This document shows, in pieces, positions 1 to 10,174 of a stretch of 43,940 nt of DNA; position 1 is the stretch's first letter; each line of letters starts with the position of its first letter. The notes under the pieces were generated by a model. That model had not been told where the DNA came from and did not search any database. It was given only the letters and a program-made list of their open reading frames with translations. Where the stretch lies: the NCBI GenBank assembly GCA_028279065.1, contig JANQSY010000077.1, positions 1 through 43,940 of the forward strand, in the 5' to 3' direction. The stretch comes from Cytophagales bacterium. Its GTDB lineage: Bacteria; Bacteroidota; Bacteroidia; Cytophagales; CCMP332. Made by a program: the position numbers and the translations under genes.

Positions 1-3000
1 CGGAATTGAATTGTATTGCTTCCGCCGGTAATGACAGAATTGTCATCGATCACTCTTTGAATATTCTCGGTGTCTCTAAACGTAAGCTGGACCCTGAAGG
101 TGACGTCATTCTTAAGGATGCTCGGCCTACCCTGAACCCTGAAAGGAAGTCTCATCCCAGCTTTGGTATAACCAAAGTTGATCACAAAATCCTGGTTGGT
201 GATCTCTGTCACCTGTCCATTTGACAGATTAAGGGTTATGTTTCGGCTTCTTCTGTATTCAACACCTCCCGACATCTTTGATTTTGTTCGGAAATCAATT
301 CCCAATAAGGGGCTGAACGATTCATTGATCGAAACAGCTGAAATATTGTAAACAGGGATGTATACCTGCCCCTCCCCAGTGTCCTGCTTAATTGAAGGCC
401 AGGGATAATTATCTGAGAAATCAAGCCAATTAATATCTGAGTTTATGTAATCGATGGAAGTGACCAGATTGGCGATTTGGTACTTAGCACTATAGGCGTG
501 CTTGATGTTGATGGATGAGAATTTCTTTCTTATCGCTGGGATATTTGAAAGACCCGAAAAATCCACTCTCCAATTTGGTAAAGGCCAATCTGGAAATGGG
601 GTAACCGAAGCCGTGGTCTGATCCTTGCTGGTGTAAGCATTCAAAAACGCGGGGATTAAAACATCCTGGGAATTCAAACCATAGCCCTCTCCATTTGGGT
701 TCAGCTGGTTCAATCTATCAGCAGTGATCTGCCGGTTCTGTTCGAAGGTTTGAAAAACCTCCGAGACATTGGTTCTATCCGGAACAAGATCACTGAAGGA
801 AGTTCCAATGGCGATCACAGTTACAGAATACGACCCGGTCCTATTGGGTTGGATCCCAATATCCGTGGAGTAGCCAGGAGGAATGTATTCTCCCGTGGCA
901 GTATCAAGCCCTCCAAGATTATATTTATATAGTTCGGTATAACTATCGGTCCGGTTTCGGTCCATATCTAGCTGTATCCGGAAACTTTTAACAGGTTCAG
1001 CGGCTACCCTTAAAGAAAGGGCCTCTGTTTGGGTTTTGGAAAACTGATTAAAGAAGTTCTGGTCCCTGGTGAGCCAACCATTTTCTGCCGCCCTTTGCCG
1101 TATCCCTGGGTCTTGGCTGCCGAGTACAAAATCCCAGCCAGGTGCGTAGAAGGAGTTGATCCCTGAGACCGGGTCCGTATAGGATTGTTGTACCCCAAGA
1201 ATATCAATCCCTGGCATGTATCCAGGAAGGTATGTACCCCTCCTAACAGAATAATTCAGATTAGCTGATTTGATCATCATCAGCAATCTGAGCATAGCCT
1301 TTAGTCCTTTAAGCTCGGGTGGGGGTTTCTTTTTGGTGCTATCGGTTTCAGCCTTGGCATTTCTGCCCGGTGCCTGTCTTTGGGGCCTTCTCCTCCTTGG
1401 GCTTTCAATCTTTTTAAGGAACCCACTCTTATGATATAATTTCCTAAAATCCACCCTACCTGTTAATGAGACATTTTGATTATTCTGTATACTATTCCCA
1501 AGATTTGAAACCTCCTGCGAGGCTGCCCTCCATGCATAGTTTACGTTGTAATTAAGATCTGCGCTGGTCCAGTCAAGAAGAGGGATCTTGTCCATAGGGA
1601 TGGAATAGTTGGCCGCAATGGTCTGGTCAAAATTCACAGTCCTGCCAAGATTTTTGATCTCATCCAGAAGCACATCCCGATATGCACCCCGGTTGGGCTC
1701 ACCCTCAGGTTCATCTATCATTGCCCTGACATTAGCATTGTAGTTTAGTGATATACTTTTAGTCAAATTCCAACGAACAGCATAGGTCCGGTTGAAATTG
1801 AAAAACTTTTGATAGAGTACCGGCATGCCATCCGTGGTAAGTTGAGCATTCCGGTTTTGGGTCTTGGTATAATCCCTGTTCAGGTCCCATCGAATGGTAT
1901 AAGAGTTCGGTAAAGGTGTCAGGTTGAAATCCTTGATCAACTTGAGCCAGGCAGATTTCATGGATTGGGATTTCTTGAAGGGCTGTATAACAACCGGCTT
2001 TGCAGAGAAATTATACCCCAATCCAAGGTTATGATTTGTCTTCTGAAACTGGGCTACTGTTGAACTGCTTCTTTTTGTTTCCGAGAAGCCTGCTGAAAGG
2101 CTGAAATTTTCAATATCATAGATATGGCTTTTTGACCTCGGATTTGTCTTGGATTTCTGGATATTGGTAAATCTAAAACTCTTCACCTCCTGTTTGGTCG
2201 ACACCTTATCATCATACTCTTCTGCCGCCTCTTCACCAGAAGCAGCTTCGATCACATCCAGTTTATCTTTGATCCTGACATCCGGGTCAAGAGGGTCAAA
2301 AACCGGCTGGATCTTTGTATTCTCATATCTCACAAAGAAGGGAACCTTCAATCCAGCTTTCTCGCCTATGAACTTTTCAAGATTCATATTTGATTGAATG
2401 TCATATTGCCTTTCCCATTGTCGGGACCTGTCTGAGATCTTATCCGAGATCTGGCCAAAACCCTCCGTAATATATTTTCCAGATGCTGCGACAGTAGCAA
2501 AATCAGCGAGGTTTGCATTGAGTCTTGCCGTGGCGGCCCAGCCAGCGTTCTTAATGAACTCTGCTACCCTTAACTCATTGAACCAGACATAAGCTGATTT
2601 GGTCTCATCAGATGACTCCCCATCATTTTTTACATTTCGAACTCCCATCATAACCACAAGGACATCACTGAGATCTGGTCGTCCTACAACCCGTATCTTG
2701 TATTTACCTTTAGTGTATTCAAAGGATTCGTAATCCCGGTAGGGATCATTTCCAAACTGAGCATTGAATTCAGCCCTCCTGGTTTTTGCTGCGGCAAGGT
2801 CCACAAGATCTACATCAAAATTGTTTTGTTCGGGCCAGATGTTTTCCGGGGTGTAATTAACTTCTAAGCCCATCGGGGTCATTTTGAGTGGTAGCTCTAC
2901 CTCATAGTAGTTCTGGTCGAAATCGGTTCCAAGCCGGACAAAGGCAGAAATATCTCCATCCTGGGTTTGATCGGTGGGATCATGAGCATGGACGTACATA

Positions 3001-6000
3001 CGAAGCTTTTTGTAGTTAAGAAGGTCGTAAACGACATTTTTGAAAACGGGCCTCCCCACACCTTGTTGAAGGTCTGTAACATAGACCTGAAGTGATTGTT
3101 CATTCAACTGCCTGGTCACCTGGGAGGTGTTATCAAAATCTCTTTGAACACCTGGAGGAAGTACATACGGTACCTTTTTGTCCTTATCGGAAGCTGTAAC
3201 AGTCCCATTCTCCTCAATGTTCACAGTGGAAACCACCATTCTGGATTCAATATCATCTGACCTTTCCAGCCCATTGTTTGTTGCATAAACCTCCTCTTCA
3301 AAGATCCTCCATTGAGCGGAGACCAATTGAAGGTCAACCATCCGGAGGACTACTGGTTGCTCCCATCCAGTAAGGAACATTCTCATCCACCGAATGGAGT
3401 TAAAGGTCAGCCCCGGGGAGCCTACCTGCTTGGCAGTGGTACCGTTCAGTTCCCTTAGAGGAATCCTAAACAGATACCAACTTACATCCTCACCATTCAC
3501 ATCATTGGTCACTTGGTCCACAATATACCTCGATCCGACCTCCAATTGATTGGGCCTCAAATCAAGCTCATACTGAAAGTATCTGTCCTGAAGGTCAAGG
3601 GTGAAATTTTTATTCAGGTCCTCTTCATCAGGCAAAGGGGAATTCGACGGGGTGAATTGATTGGAAGTACTTTGGGCAGGAGAATTACCCTCAAATCCAT
3701 TGAAGTATTTATACCTCTCAAGGATAGAAGGGTCAGGTACATCATAATCACCTTCCAAATAGTACACGAAATCATCCCCACTAGGATCCTCCTCAATTCT
3801 GGCATAGACACTTGGATCTAAAAAGCCTTCCAGGTTATTCAAGTAATCCTGATAAGCATCAAAACTATTTTCCCCATCATTGTCAAGACCATCCAAACCA
3901 ATATCCTGCTGATTTCTGGCATTGGGATCATTGTCAAAAGCCCTTGTAATGTTTGAAATTGTAGGGACCTCTCCCCAATCCGTTGCCTGAGTTGTTCCTA
4001 CAGGAGGAAGCCCGTTCTCAAAAGAGTATTGGCCATCATTCAACACATCTTCGGATATATCCCCAAGGTTGAAGTACAACTTTCCTCCCGTGGTATTATT
4101 GGTTCCCTCAGTTCCATTGGTACCTGTAGCAACCCTTCCATTAGCCCCTTCAAGGAAGGGGTCCATCAACCAAAACTCAAGATATTGAATATTGGCAGCA
4201 TCAAAATTGTTGTTGAAAGTGATAGCCCTGGTCACACCAGCCCAGTTGTCTTCGGCAACTTCAGGCGGGAACTTTCCCGTGCTTGGATCAAGTACATTGA
4301 CATCTGGATTGTAATTATAAGGTCCCCTTTCATCCGGATAATAAGCGAAATCCAGGGTCTGTTCATTGAAGTTTACGGCCTGACCCTGTCTTCCTGGGAA
4401 AACCTCATTAAATGGAACAGCCCTTACGTAGTGATTTTCAAGCTGTTCATCGGAGATGTTGCTGGGTTTTCCTCCCCCATCATTTCGGTAGAAAACATTG
4501 TCGATGGTGTACCAGGCCATTCTTGCCCTTCGGAAGCCGGCTTCCCTGTCTGGCTCATTGTATCCGGGGATATCCAGGGGAGTAGAAGCTATCCTCCAGG
4601 CAACTGGCACGGTTGTGAAATCGTAAGGGATCTCAGCCCCTTCAAAATCGTCAATGAAACTGTTTCCTCCGTCACCCAACCTTTTATGAGATCCCGGGAA
4701 AAGTGCAGCCGCTTCCGCATTCAAATTAACCTTGGATGGAACCTTGGTTGATAGACCCGGAACTTTATCTATGATCTTGGTTATCAACTGGGATTCCTTG
4801 GAAACACTGTAATCCACCCCCACCATGGTATTTTTAGCCGGTTCATCCCCAACGCTAACCCTTGTGATTATCGGCCTTTCATTCAATTGCATTATAGTAG
4901 CCCCAAGGTTCATGTCCCGGTTAAGTTTATAATCGAACCTACCTCCAAATAAGGATCTCGATTGAAAGTTGAAGAGGTCAGCCTTTTCATATTGGATCCT
5001 CAGGTCACTTCCTGAATTCAAAACTCCTTCATTTGTGATCAAAACCCTTCCTAGGTTATAATCAACTGTATAATCCTGACCTTCCACCAAAGCGGATGAA
5101 CCGGCAAATACCCTGACCGATCCAGGGGAAATATTGAAACCAGGTAGATTGATCTCCGAACCAGCCTCTCCCTGGTAAGCCCCCACCAGCCGGAATTTAT
5201 TCTTATCAGCATCCAGCCTTGCTATGGCTCTTGGACCGGTATAGAGGGTATCAAACACATATTTGTTAATCAGCACTCCTTCGGTGCTGGGATCAAAGTA
5301 ACTTTCCAAATGAGCTCCAAAAGGCTCCAATACAGGGAATATGATCCTGCCTCTTCTAGCATCGATTAAAATCGGTTCAAATTCGCTTTCAGTAGAGTTA
5401 TCAATAAAATCCCAATTTCCGTCAGGGCCAGGGTCATTATTGGGGTTTAGATTGTCAGTTCCCATCAACTGCACAATCGGCACATCCTTGGTGCGCGTAC
5501 CTTCATGCAAACTAGGGTTATCGATTCCAGTATTGTCATCACGATAAATGATCTGCAACTGGAAATTATTCCTGGATATCTGACTTGCTCCCATGGAATA
5601 GATATTTTTCATCATCAAGTCCCAGGTAGGGTTTTCAAGAAGGGGACTTGAAGCAGGCCTCAGAAGCTTCAGGTACATGTTTTCATTGTTCTGGATATTT
5701 GGATCCTGCAACTCACCTACCCTGAAAGCTCTTCCGTTAACCACATATTCATAGGCCACAGCAATAACCACATCCTGCTGAAAACTTTGGTTAATTGATA
5801 CATATCCAAGTTTCGGATGGAAGCTGAACTCAGATGGTTGAAGTTTCCTGGCACCTTTTAAGAATTCATAATCCTGACCTACCTCGAGGGAATATTGGGC
5901 ATCCATATATTCCACGGTTGCTGAAGCAATACTTCTCACATTTGGATCATTATTCATCGTGGAATAAATATTATTCGCGGAATTATCAGCAGGGCTGTTA

Positions 6001-7259
6001 GGAGGAAGGGTATTATCAAAGGCCGGGTTGAACTGATATCTGGAATTATCCGGATTGGCCTCTCCAAGATCGGTAAAGGCAATAATATTCCTTTGGTTTT
6101 GTGTCTCCTGTTGGCGGTTGGTGATATATACATCCACCCTTGTGATCTGAACGCCGGAATTGATCTGTGGAAGTTGTTTCAGCCATGATTCGTAGTTATC
6201 CCTGAAGTAGTGAGATAGGAAAAAGTGGCGATCTTCTTCATAGTCAGAAACCGGAACATCGAAGTTGGTATTCTGGGAGCCACCAGATGAAATGGTAACG
6301 GATTCGGTTTTTCCTCTTTGTTGAGAAAAGACCGCTGTAACATCGAGTTTTCCAAATTTCAACTTGGTCTTAATCCCCATAAGGTTTTGTGAGCCCTGGA
6401 TAAGGGTACTTGGTGGATTGAATGCGATGTTACCGGCCTCTATATCCTGGATAATGTCTTCTTCAAAACCCTGGTAGTCCAGTTTCACTCTGTTCTCAAA
6501 ATCAAAACTTGATTTGGTGTCCCAGTTAGCGGTCAGTTTAAGTTTCTCTCCAACCTTACCGATCACATTCATTGAGATCTGCTGGTCAAACTCAAAACCT
6601 CCATTCCTTTGCTGACGGATTGGAATGGCCGGATTCTGAACCCTTTGCCACCTTGCACCAAAATTCAGCGTAACAAAGCCATTAGGTCTGATATCGACGA
6701 AGTTTCCGCCAAAGATCCGGTCGAAAGCAGGGTGAAGGTGGATCACGGGGATCAGGCCTCTGTCTCCTCCCAATGGATCCTGATCATCAGCATTTCCGGA
6801 TATCTGCCTGAAATAATCCTGTTCAAGTTGGGCATTTCTAACCCGCTTGAACTCTTCATAGGTTAAGATCGAGGGAGGACGGAAATCGTCCTCCCCAACC
6901 TTTTCGTATATAGTATAATACTTAAGGCTATCGTCTACTTCGATGCTCCTGGAGATGTTATTGGGTAATCCAAGGTATAACGGAGATCGGGATAGACGAT
7001 CGATCAAAGGGCTGCCATGAATATCCTGCATTCCGTACAGTGGTTCACGGCTTTTCTTGTAGGGTTGTGGTCCGGGAGGGGGCTGTTCGGTTTCTATGGT
7101 TGAGTCCTGACCAAGGGAGTCAGCAAACAAAACCCCTGGAGAATTGTTTAGATATAGGTCATCTATTAGGTAAGAACTACCAGCAGGGTAAACGGCAGAA
7201 ATCCCGCAACCCACTGCCAGGGCTACTAGCAGCAGTTTTCTTTTAATTACAAACTTCAA
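1..7259 (-). CDS. sprA: SprA (Sov) type IX secretion outer-membrane translocon, 3' end cut by window
   Basis: SprA is the very large single-chain beta-barrel pore of the T9SS; in Flavobacterium it is a 36-strand outer-membrane barrel working with PorV and plug proteins. The reading frame stays open from 7259 to the left edge, about 2419 residues, and I checked the same codon phase near 7259, 5000, 2999 and 5, so there is no net frameshift. SprA family stretches are readable, such as SLFGGRFDYKL near residue 760, PYVLPPGVQRDFDNTSQVTR near residue 1360 and KLRMYVHAHD near residue 1420. Family length suggests only some tens of residues are missing. The only start able to keep a signal peptide is TTG at 7259 (KFVIKRKLLLVALAVG follows); an in-frame TAA lies eight codons upstream. 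It starts 7 nt after the ruvA stop, implying co-transcription. Family is certain; the TTG start is likely. Confidence 0.96.
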   Translation of the reverse strand, partial: MKFVIKRKLLLVALAVGCGISAVYPAGSSYLIDDLYLNNSPGVLFADSLGQDSTIETEQPPPGPQPYKKSREPLYGMQDIHGSPLIDRLSRSPLYLGLPNNISRSIEVDDSLKYYTIYEKVGEDDFRPPSILTYEEFKRVRNAQLEQDYFRQISGNADDQDPLGGDRGLIPVIHLHPAFDRIFGGNFVDIRPNGFVTLNFGARWQRVQNPAIPIRQQRNGGFEFDQQISMNVIGKVGEKLKLTANWDTKSSFDFENRVKLDYQGFEEDIIQDIEAGNIAFNPPSTLIQGSQNLMGIKTKLKFGKLDVTAVFSQQRGKTESVTISSGGSQNTNFDVPVSDYEEDRHFFLSHYFRDNYESWLKQLPQINSGVQITRVDVYITNRQQETQNQRNIIAFTDLGEANPDNSRYQFNPAFDNTLPPNSPADNSANNIYSTMNNDPNVRSIASATVEYMDAQYSLEVGQDYEFLKGARKLQPSEFSFHPKLGYVSINQSFQQDVVIAVAYEYVVNGRAFRVGELQDPNIQNNENMYLKLLRPASSPLLENPTWDLMMKNIYSMGASQISRNNFQLQIIYRDDNTGIDNPSLHEGTRTKDVPIVQLMGTDNLNPNNDPGPDGNWDFIDNSTESEFEPILIDARRGRIIFPVLEPFGAHLESYFDPSTEGVLINKYVFDTLYTGPRAIARLDADKNKFRLVGAYQGEAGSEINLPGFNISPGSVRVFAGSSALVEGQDYTVDYNLGRVLITNEGVLNSGSDLRIQYEKADLFNFQSRSLFGGRFDYKLNRDMNLGATIMQLNERPIITRVSVGDEPAKNTMVGVDYSVSKESQLITKIIDKVPGLSTKVPSKVNLNAEAAALFPGSHKRLGDGGNSFIDDFEGAEIPYDFTTVPVAWRIASTPLDIPGYNEPDREAGFRRARMAWYTIDNVFYRNDGGGKPSNISDEQLENHYVRAVPFNEVFPGRQGQAVNFNEQTLDFAYYPDERGPYNYNPDVNVLDPSTGKFPPEVAEDNWAGVTRAITFNNNFDAANIQYLEFWLMDPFLEGANGRVATGTNGTEGTNNTTGGKLYFNLGDISEDVLNDGQYSFENGLPPVGTTQATDWGEVPTISNITRAFDNDPNARNQQDIGLDGLDNDGENSFDAYQDYLNNLEGFLDPSVYARIEEDPSGDDFVYYLEGDYDVPDPSILERYKYFNGFEGNSPAQSTSNQFTPSNSPLPDEEDLNKNFTLDLQDRYFQYELDLRPNQLEVGSRYIVDQVTNDVNGEDVSWYLFRIPLRELNGTTAKQVGSPGLTFNSIRWMRMFLTGWEQPVVLRMVDLQLVSAQWRIFEEEVYATNNGLERSDDIESRMVVSTVNIEENGTVTASDKDKKVPYVLPPGVQRDFDNTSQVTRQLNEQSLQVYVTDLQQGVGRPVFKNVVYDLLNYKKLRMYVHAHDPTDQTQDGDISAFVRLGTDFDQNYYEVELPLKMTPMGLEVNYTPENIWPEQNNFDVDLVDLAAAKTRRAEFNAQFGNDPYRDYESFEYTKGKYKIRVVGRPDLSDVLVVMMGVRNVKNDGESSDETKSAYVWFNELRVAEFIKNAGWAATARLNANLADFATVAASGKYITEGFGQISDKISDRSRQWERQYDIQSNMNLEKFIGEKAGLKVPFFVRYENTKIQPVFDPLDPDVRIKDKLDVIEAASGEEAAEEYDDKVSTKQEVKSFRFTNIQKSKTNPRSKSHIYDIENFSLSAGFSETKRSSSTVAQFQKTNHNLGLGYNFSAKPVVIQPFKKSQSMKSAWLKLIKDFNLTPLPNSYTIRWDLNRDYTKTQNRNAQLTTDGMPVLYQKFFNFNRTYAVRWNLTKSISLNYNANVRAMIDEPEGEPNRGAYRDVLLDEIKNLGRTVNFDQTIAANYSIPMDKIPLLDWTSADLNYNVNYAWRAASQEVSNLGNSIQNNQNVSLTGRVDFRKLYHKSGFLKKIESPRRRRPQRQAPGRNAKAETDSTKKKPPPELKGLKAMLRLLMMIKSANLNYSVRRGTYLPGYMPGIDILGVQQSYTDPVSGINSFYAPGWDFVLGSQDPGIRQRAAENGWLTRDQNFFNQFSKTQTEALSLRVAAEPVKSFRIQLDMDRNRTDSYTELYKYNLGGLDTATGEYIPPGYSTDIGIQPNRTGSYSVTVIAIGTSFSDLVPDRTNVSEVFQTFEQNRQITADRLNQLNPNGEGYGLNSQDVLIPAFLNAYTSKDQTTASVTPFPDWPLPNWRVDFSGLSNIPAIRKKFSSINIKHAYSAKYQIANLVTSIDYINSDINWLDFSDNYPWPSIKQDTGEGQVYIPVYNISAVSINESFSPLLGIDFRTKSKMSGGVEYRRSRNITLNLSNGQVTEITNQDFVINFGYTKAGMRLPFRVQGRPSILKNDVTFRVQLTFRDTENIQRVIDDNSVITGGSNTIQF

Positions 7260-7266
7260 ATACCAG

Positions 7267-7857
7267 TCAAGAAGACTTTAATACCCATTTTATTACCTCC
7301 TCAAGGGAGGCTTCAGACCCCATCTCCAATAAGGCCTGATGAATGCCCTTTTCTGCCTGGGATTTGGCAAAACCAAGGGTAATTAAGGCTGATAACGCTT
7401 CTTCGCGTAGGGTATTGTTAAGATTGGAGGGAATATTTTTAATTTCTGAATCACCGATTGAACCAAGTTTGTCTCTCAGTTCCAATATTATTCTTTCTGC
7501 GGTTTTGGCACCTATACCTTTAATTGATTTTATCCTTGGTACATCTCCCTGAACAATTGCTGTATTCAGCTCTTCAGGAGACATGGAGGAGAGAATTACC
7601 AAGGCTGTATTTGGGCCAACGCCAGATATTGATATCAGGTGTATGAATGTCTCCTTTTCCCTTTCAGAATGGAAACCAAAAAGTATTTGAGCATCCTCTC
7701 TGACATGATGATGAGTAAAGATCATTATCTCTCCCTTATCAGGTATGGAGGAAAAGGTTTGAAGACTAATCCTGACCTCATAACCAACTCCATTTGAATC
7801 CAACCAGATATAACCGGGGGTTTTCCGCTCTACTAAGCCTTTGATAAAACTTATCAT
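7267..7857 (-). CDS. ruvA: Holliday junction branch migration protein RuvA
   Basis: RuvA binds four-way DNA junctions as a tetramer and loads the RuvB helicase for branch migration in recombination repair. The 196-residue length matches the family (about 190-205). The N-terminal OB-fold begins [19 protein letters not shown]. The central helix-hairpin-helix pair is visible as [15 protein letters not shown] (about residue 78) and [19 protein letters not shown] (about 110). The C-terminal RuvB-binding domain has [12 protein letters not shown] (about 151). Its ATG overlaps the maeB stop by 4 nt (ATGA) and its stop lies 7 nt before the sprA start, so it is embedded in a maeB-ruvA-sprA unit. No ruvB or ruvC is in the window. 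I recall ruvA lying next to sprA in other Bacteroidota, but that needs a genome comparison. Confidence 0.97.
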   Translation of the reverse strand: MISFIKGLVERKTPGYIWLDSNGVGYEVRISLQTFSSIPDKGEIMIFTHHHVREDAQILFGFHSEREKETFIHLISISGVGPNTALVILSSMSPEELNTAIVQGDVPRIKSIKGIGAKTAERIILELRDKLGSIGDSEIKNIPSNLNNTLREEALSALITLGFAKSQAEKGIHQALLEMGSEASLEEVIKWVLKSS

Positions 7858-10124
7858 TTCAAAGCCTCCTTATGTTGGGCATCCACAACTCCAACGGCTA
7901 CCATATTTACAATCTCTCTTACTGAGGAACTTCTTTGGAGGATTTGAACAGGACGATTCATTCCCATTAAGATCGGACCAATGCCTTCCATTCCGCCAAT
8001 CTCCATTAAAAGGTTATAGGCGATATTACCAGAGTCCAGGCTTGGAAAGATCAGGGTGTTCGCCCCCTTTTCTGCAAGTTTTGAAAAGGGATGATTCCTT
8101 TTTTGCAGGTCTGAAGAAACAGCAACATGGGCTTGGAATTCTCCATCAATAAGAACATCGGGATACTCTTCCCAAGCTTTCTTTAGCACATTCTGCATCT
8201 TATGCGGGATCTCGCCTTTTGCGGATCCTAAATTAGAATAGGAAAGAAGTGCTATCCTTGGTTCGATTCCATATGATTTTATGGTATCAGCCGTAAGCCC
8301 AATGACCTGAACAAGGTCGTCCACAGAAGGGCTTGGAATAATGGTGGTGTCGGCCAAGAAGAAAAGTCCTTTCTGCCCCATAAGTGCATACATTCCGGCA
8401 ACCTTTCCATGGTTTGGGTCAGGACCAATGACTTCCAAAGGTGGGAGAAAGCATTTGGGGTACTCCCTGTTCATTCCAGAGATCATCAGGTCCGCATCTC
8501 CCACTTCAACCATGGCGGAGGCAAAGTAATTTCTCTCCCTCATCAACCGGATTGCCGAATAATAGGTCACCCCTTTTCTCTTCCTTTTCTGGTAAAGCAA
8601 TTCTCCGTATTTCTCCATCTTCCTGGGATTGGCCTGTGGATCAATGATCTTGCACTTTATATCCACTCCATGCTCTTTCATCCTTTCCTTCACCCTGGAC
8701 TCGTTGCCAAGAAGGATTGGGACTCCAATACCCTCTTCCATTACCAATCTGGCAGCTTTTAGGATCTTGGGGTTATCCGCTTCTGCAAAAACAATGCTTT
8801 TGGGATCTTTTTTGGCCTGGTTGATGATCCGCGAAATAAATCTTTGGTCAAGGCCAAGGCGGGTTAAAAGTTGATTTTCATAATCACCCCAATCCTTGAT
8901 CTTATGCTTCGCCACCTTGGATTCCATAGCTGCTTTGGCAATTGCTGGTGGGATCCTAGTTATTAATCTTGGATCCAAGGGCTTGGGAATCAAATATTTG
9001 GGACCAAATTCCATGATCTTTTCACCATAGGCCTTTTTCACCATTTCGGGAACGGGTTCCTTGGCCAACTCTGCAATTGATCTTACCGCCGCAAGTTTCA
9101 TCTCCTGATTGATCTCGGTAGCCCTCACATCCAAAGCTCCTCTGAAGATGAAGGGAAAACCGAGTACATTATTTACTTGATTGGGGTGGTCAGATCTTCC
9201 TGTGGCAACCATTGCATCCGGTCGGGTCTTTATTGCAAGATCATAATCCACTTCAGGAACAGGGTTAGCAAGGGCAAAAATGATGGGCTTTTTTCCCATG
9301 GACTTGAGCATTCCGGGTTTCAGGATATTCCCTACCGATAATCCTATAAATACATCGGCTCCAATCAGGGAATCCTTGAGGGTTTTTATATCCCTTGATG
9401 TAGCAAATCTTTGTTTGGTTTTATTGAGATCATTCCTATCCTTCCTGATCACTCCTTTGCTATCCAACATCACAAGATTCTTCTGCTTTGCTCCCATCTC
9501 CAAAATGAGATTGGCACATGAAATTGCTGCAGCGCCGGCACCATTTATGACGATACTAACATTTCCCAATTTCTTTTTTGCAAGTGAAAGAGCATTAACC
9601 AAGGCTGCAGAGGCTATGATGGCGGTACCATGCTGGTCATCATGCATGACCGGGATCTTCATTCTCTTTCTGAGCTCTTCTTCTATATAAAAAGCCTCGG
9701 GCGCCTTTATATCCTCAAGGTTGATCCCCCCGAATGTAGGTTCTAAGGCCTTTACAACCTCTACAAACTTCTCCGGGTCGGATTCATTGACCTCGATATC
9801 GAATACATCAATTCCTGCAAAACGTTTGAAAAGAACTCCCTTGCCTTCCATTACTGGCTTTGATGCTTCCGGCCCAATGTTACCCAGGCCAAGTACAGCT
9901 GTCCCATTCGTGATCACAGCAACCAGGTTTCCCTTGGAAGTGTATTTATAAACATTCTCTTTTCTGGAATGGATCTCCTTACAGGGCTCTGCAACGCCTG
10001 GTGAATATGCCAATGCAAGGTCAAGTTGGGTTGCAAGGGGCTTTGTCGGAACTACTTCGATCTTTCCGGCCTGACCTTGAGTATGGTAATTTAATGCATC
10101 TTCTTTCCTGAAATTAATAGCCAT
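7854..10124 (-). CDS. maeB: NADP-dependent malic enzyme, MaeB type with C-terminal phosphotransacetylase-like domain
   Basis: Cytosolic enzyme that oxidatively decarboxylates malate to pyruvate with reduction of NADP, linking the TCA cycle to NADPH and acetyl-CoA supply. At 756 residues it has the usual MaeB length. The malic N-terminal domain shows [13 protein letters not shown] (about residue 39) and [19 protein letters not shown] (about 94, with the conserved Lys). HDDQHGTA (161-168) carries metal-binding Asp. The Rossmann segment [15 protein letters not shown] lies near 195. From about 430 onward the protein is a PTA_PTB-type domain, which in this family is regulatory and binds acetyl-CoA rather than being an active phosphotransacetylase. 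It is first in the maeB-ruvA-sprA unit, with a promoter match just upstream, and overlaps ruvA by 4 nt. The ATG at 10124 gives the usual family N-terminus. No key residue appears lost. Confidence 0.96.
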   Translation of the reverse strand: MAINFRKEDALNYHTQGQAGKIEVVPTKPLATQLDLALAYSPGVAEPCKEIHSRKENVYKYTSKGNLVAVITNGTAVLGLGNIGPEASKPVMEGKGVLFKRFAGIDVFDIEVNESDPEKFVEVVKALEPTFGGINLEDIKAPEAFYIEEELRKRMKIPVMHDDQHGTAIIASAALVNALSLAKKKLGNVSIVINGAGAAAISCANLILEMGAKQKNLVMLDSKGVIRKDRNDLNKTKQRFATSRDIKTLKDSLIGADVFIGLSVGNILKPGMLKSMGKKPIIFALANPVPEVDYDLAIKTRPDAMVATGRSDHPNQVNNVLGFPFIFRGALDVRATEINQEMKLAAVRSIAELAKEPVPEMVKKAYGEKIMEFGPKYLIPKPLDPRLITRIPPAIAKAAMESKVAKHKIKDWGDYENQLLTRLGLDQRFISRIINQAKKDPKSIVFAEADNPKILKAARLVMEEGIGVPILLGNESRVKERMKEHGVDIKCKIIDPQANPRKMEKYGELLYQKRKRKGVTYYSAIRLMRERNYFASAMVEVGDADLMISGMNREYPKCFLPPLEVIGPDPNHGKVAGMYALMGQKGLFFLADTTIIPSPSVDDLVQVIGLTADTIKSYGIEPRIALLSYSNLGSAKGEIPHKMQNVLKKAWEEYPDVLIDGEFQAHVAVSSDLQKRNHPFSKLAEKGANTLIFPSLDSGNIAYNLLMEIGGMEGIGPILMGMNRPVQILQRSSSVREIVNMVAVGVVDAQHKEALK

Positions 10125-10145
10125 GGAGGCAGGGGTTGTTTAGGA

Positions 10146-10174
10146 CAAAGCTAATCCCTTTTGAAAAAAATCAA
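10146..10174 (-). promoter_or_regulatory. Bacteroidota-type promoter candidate upstream of maeB
   Basis: Reading the minus strand, TTG (10174-10172) is followed after 18 nt by TAGCTTTG (10153-10146), an exact fit to the TAnnTTTG -7 element of the phylum's housekeeping sigma factor with a -33 TTG at nearly the usual spacing. Transcription would begin around 10140, leaving a short leader before the maeB ATG at 10124. The -33 element overlaps the last codons of the upstream DUF4837 gene, so maeB-ruvA-sprA could be transcribed both from here and by read-through. Confidence 0.55.

Noticed and set aside
4029-4751. Open frame of 240 codons antisense to sprA
   Set aside because: It is a shadow of sprA coding sequence on the opposite strand; composition is not protein-like and sprA is continuous through it.
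9280-9690. 136-codon open frame antisense to maeB
   Set aside because: It mirrors the conserved malic-enzyme frame and has no signal, domain or start context of its own.
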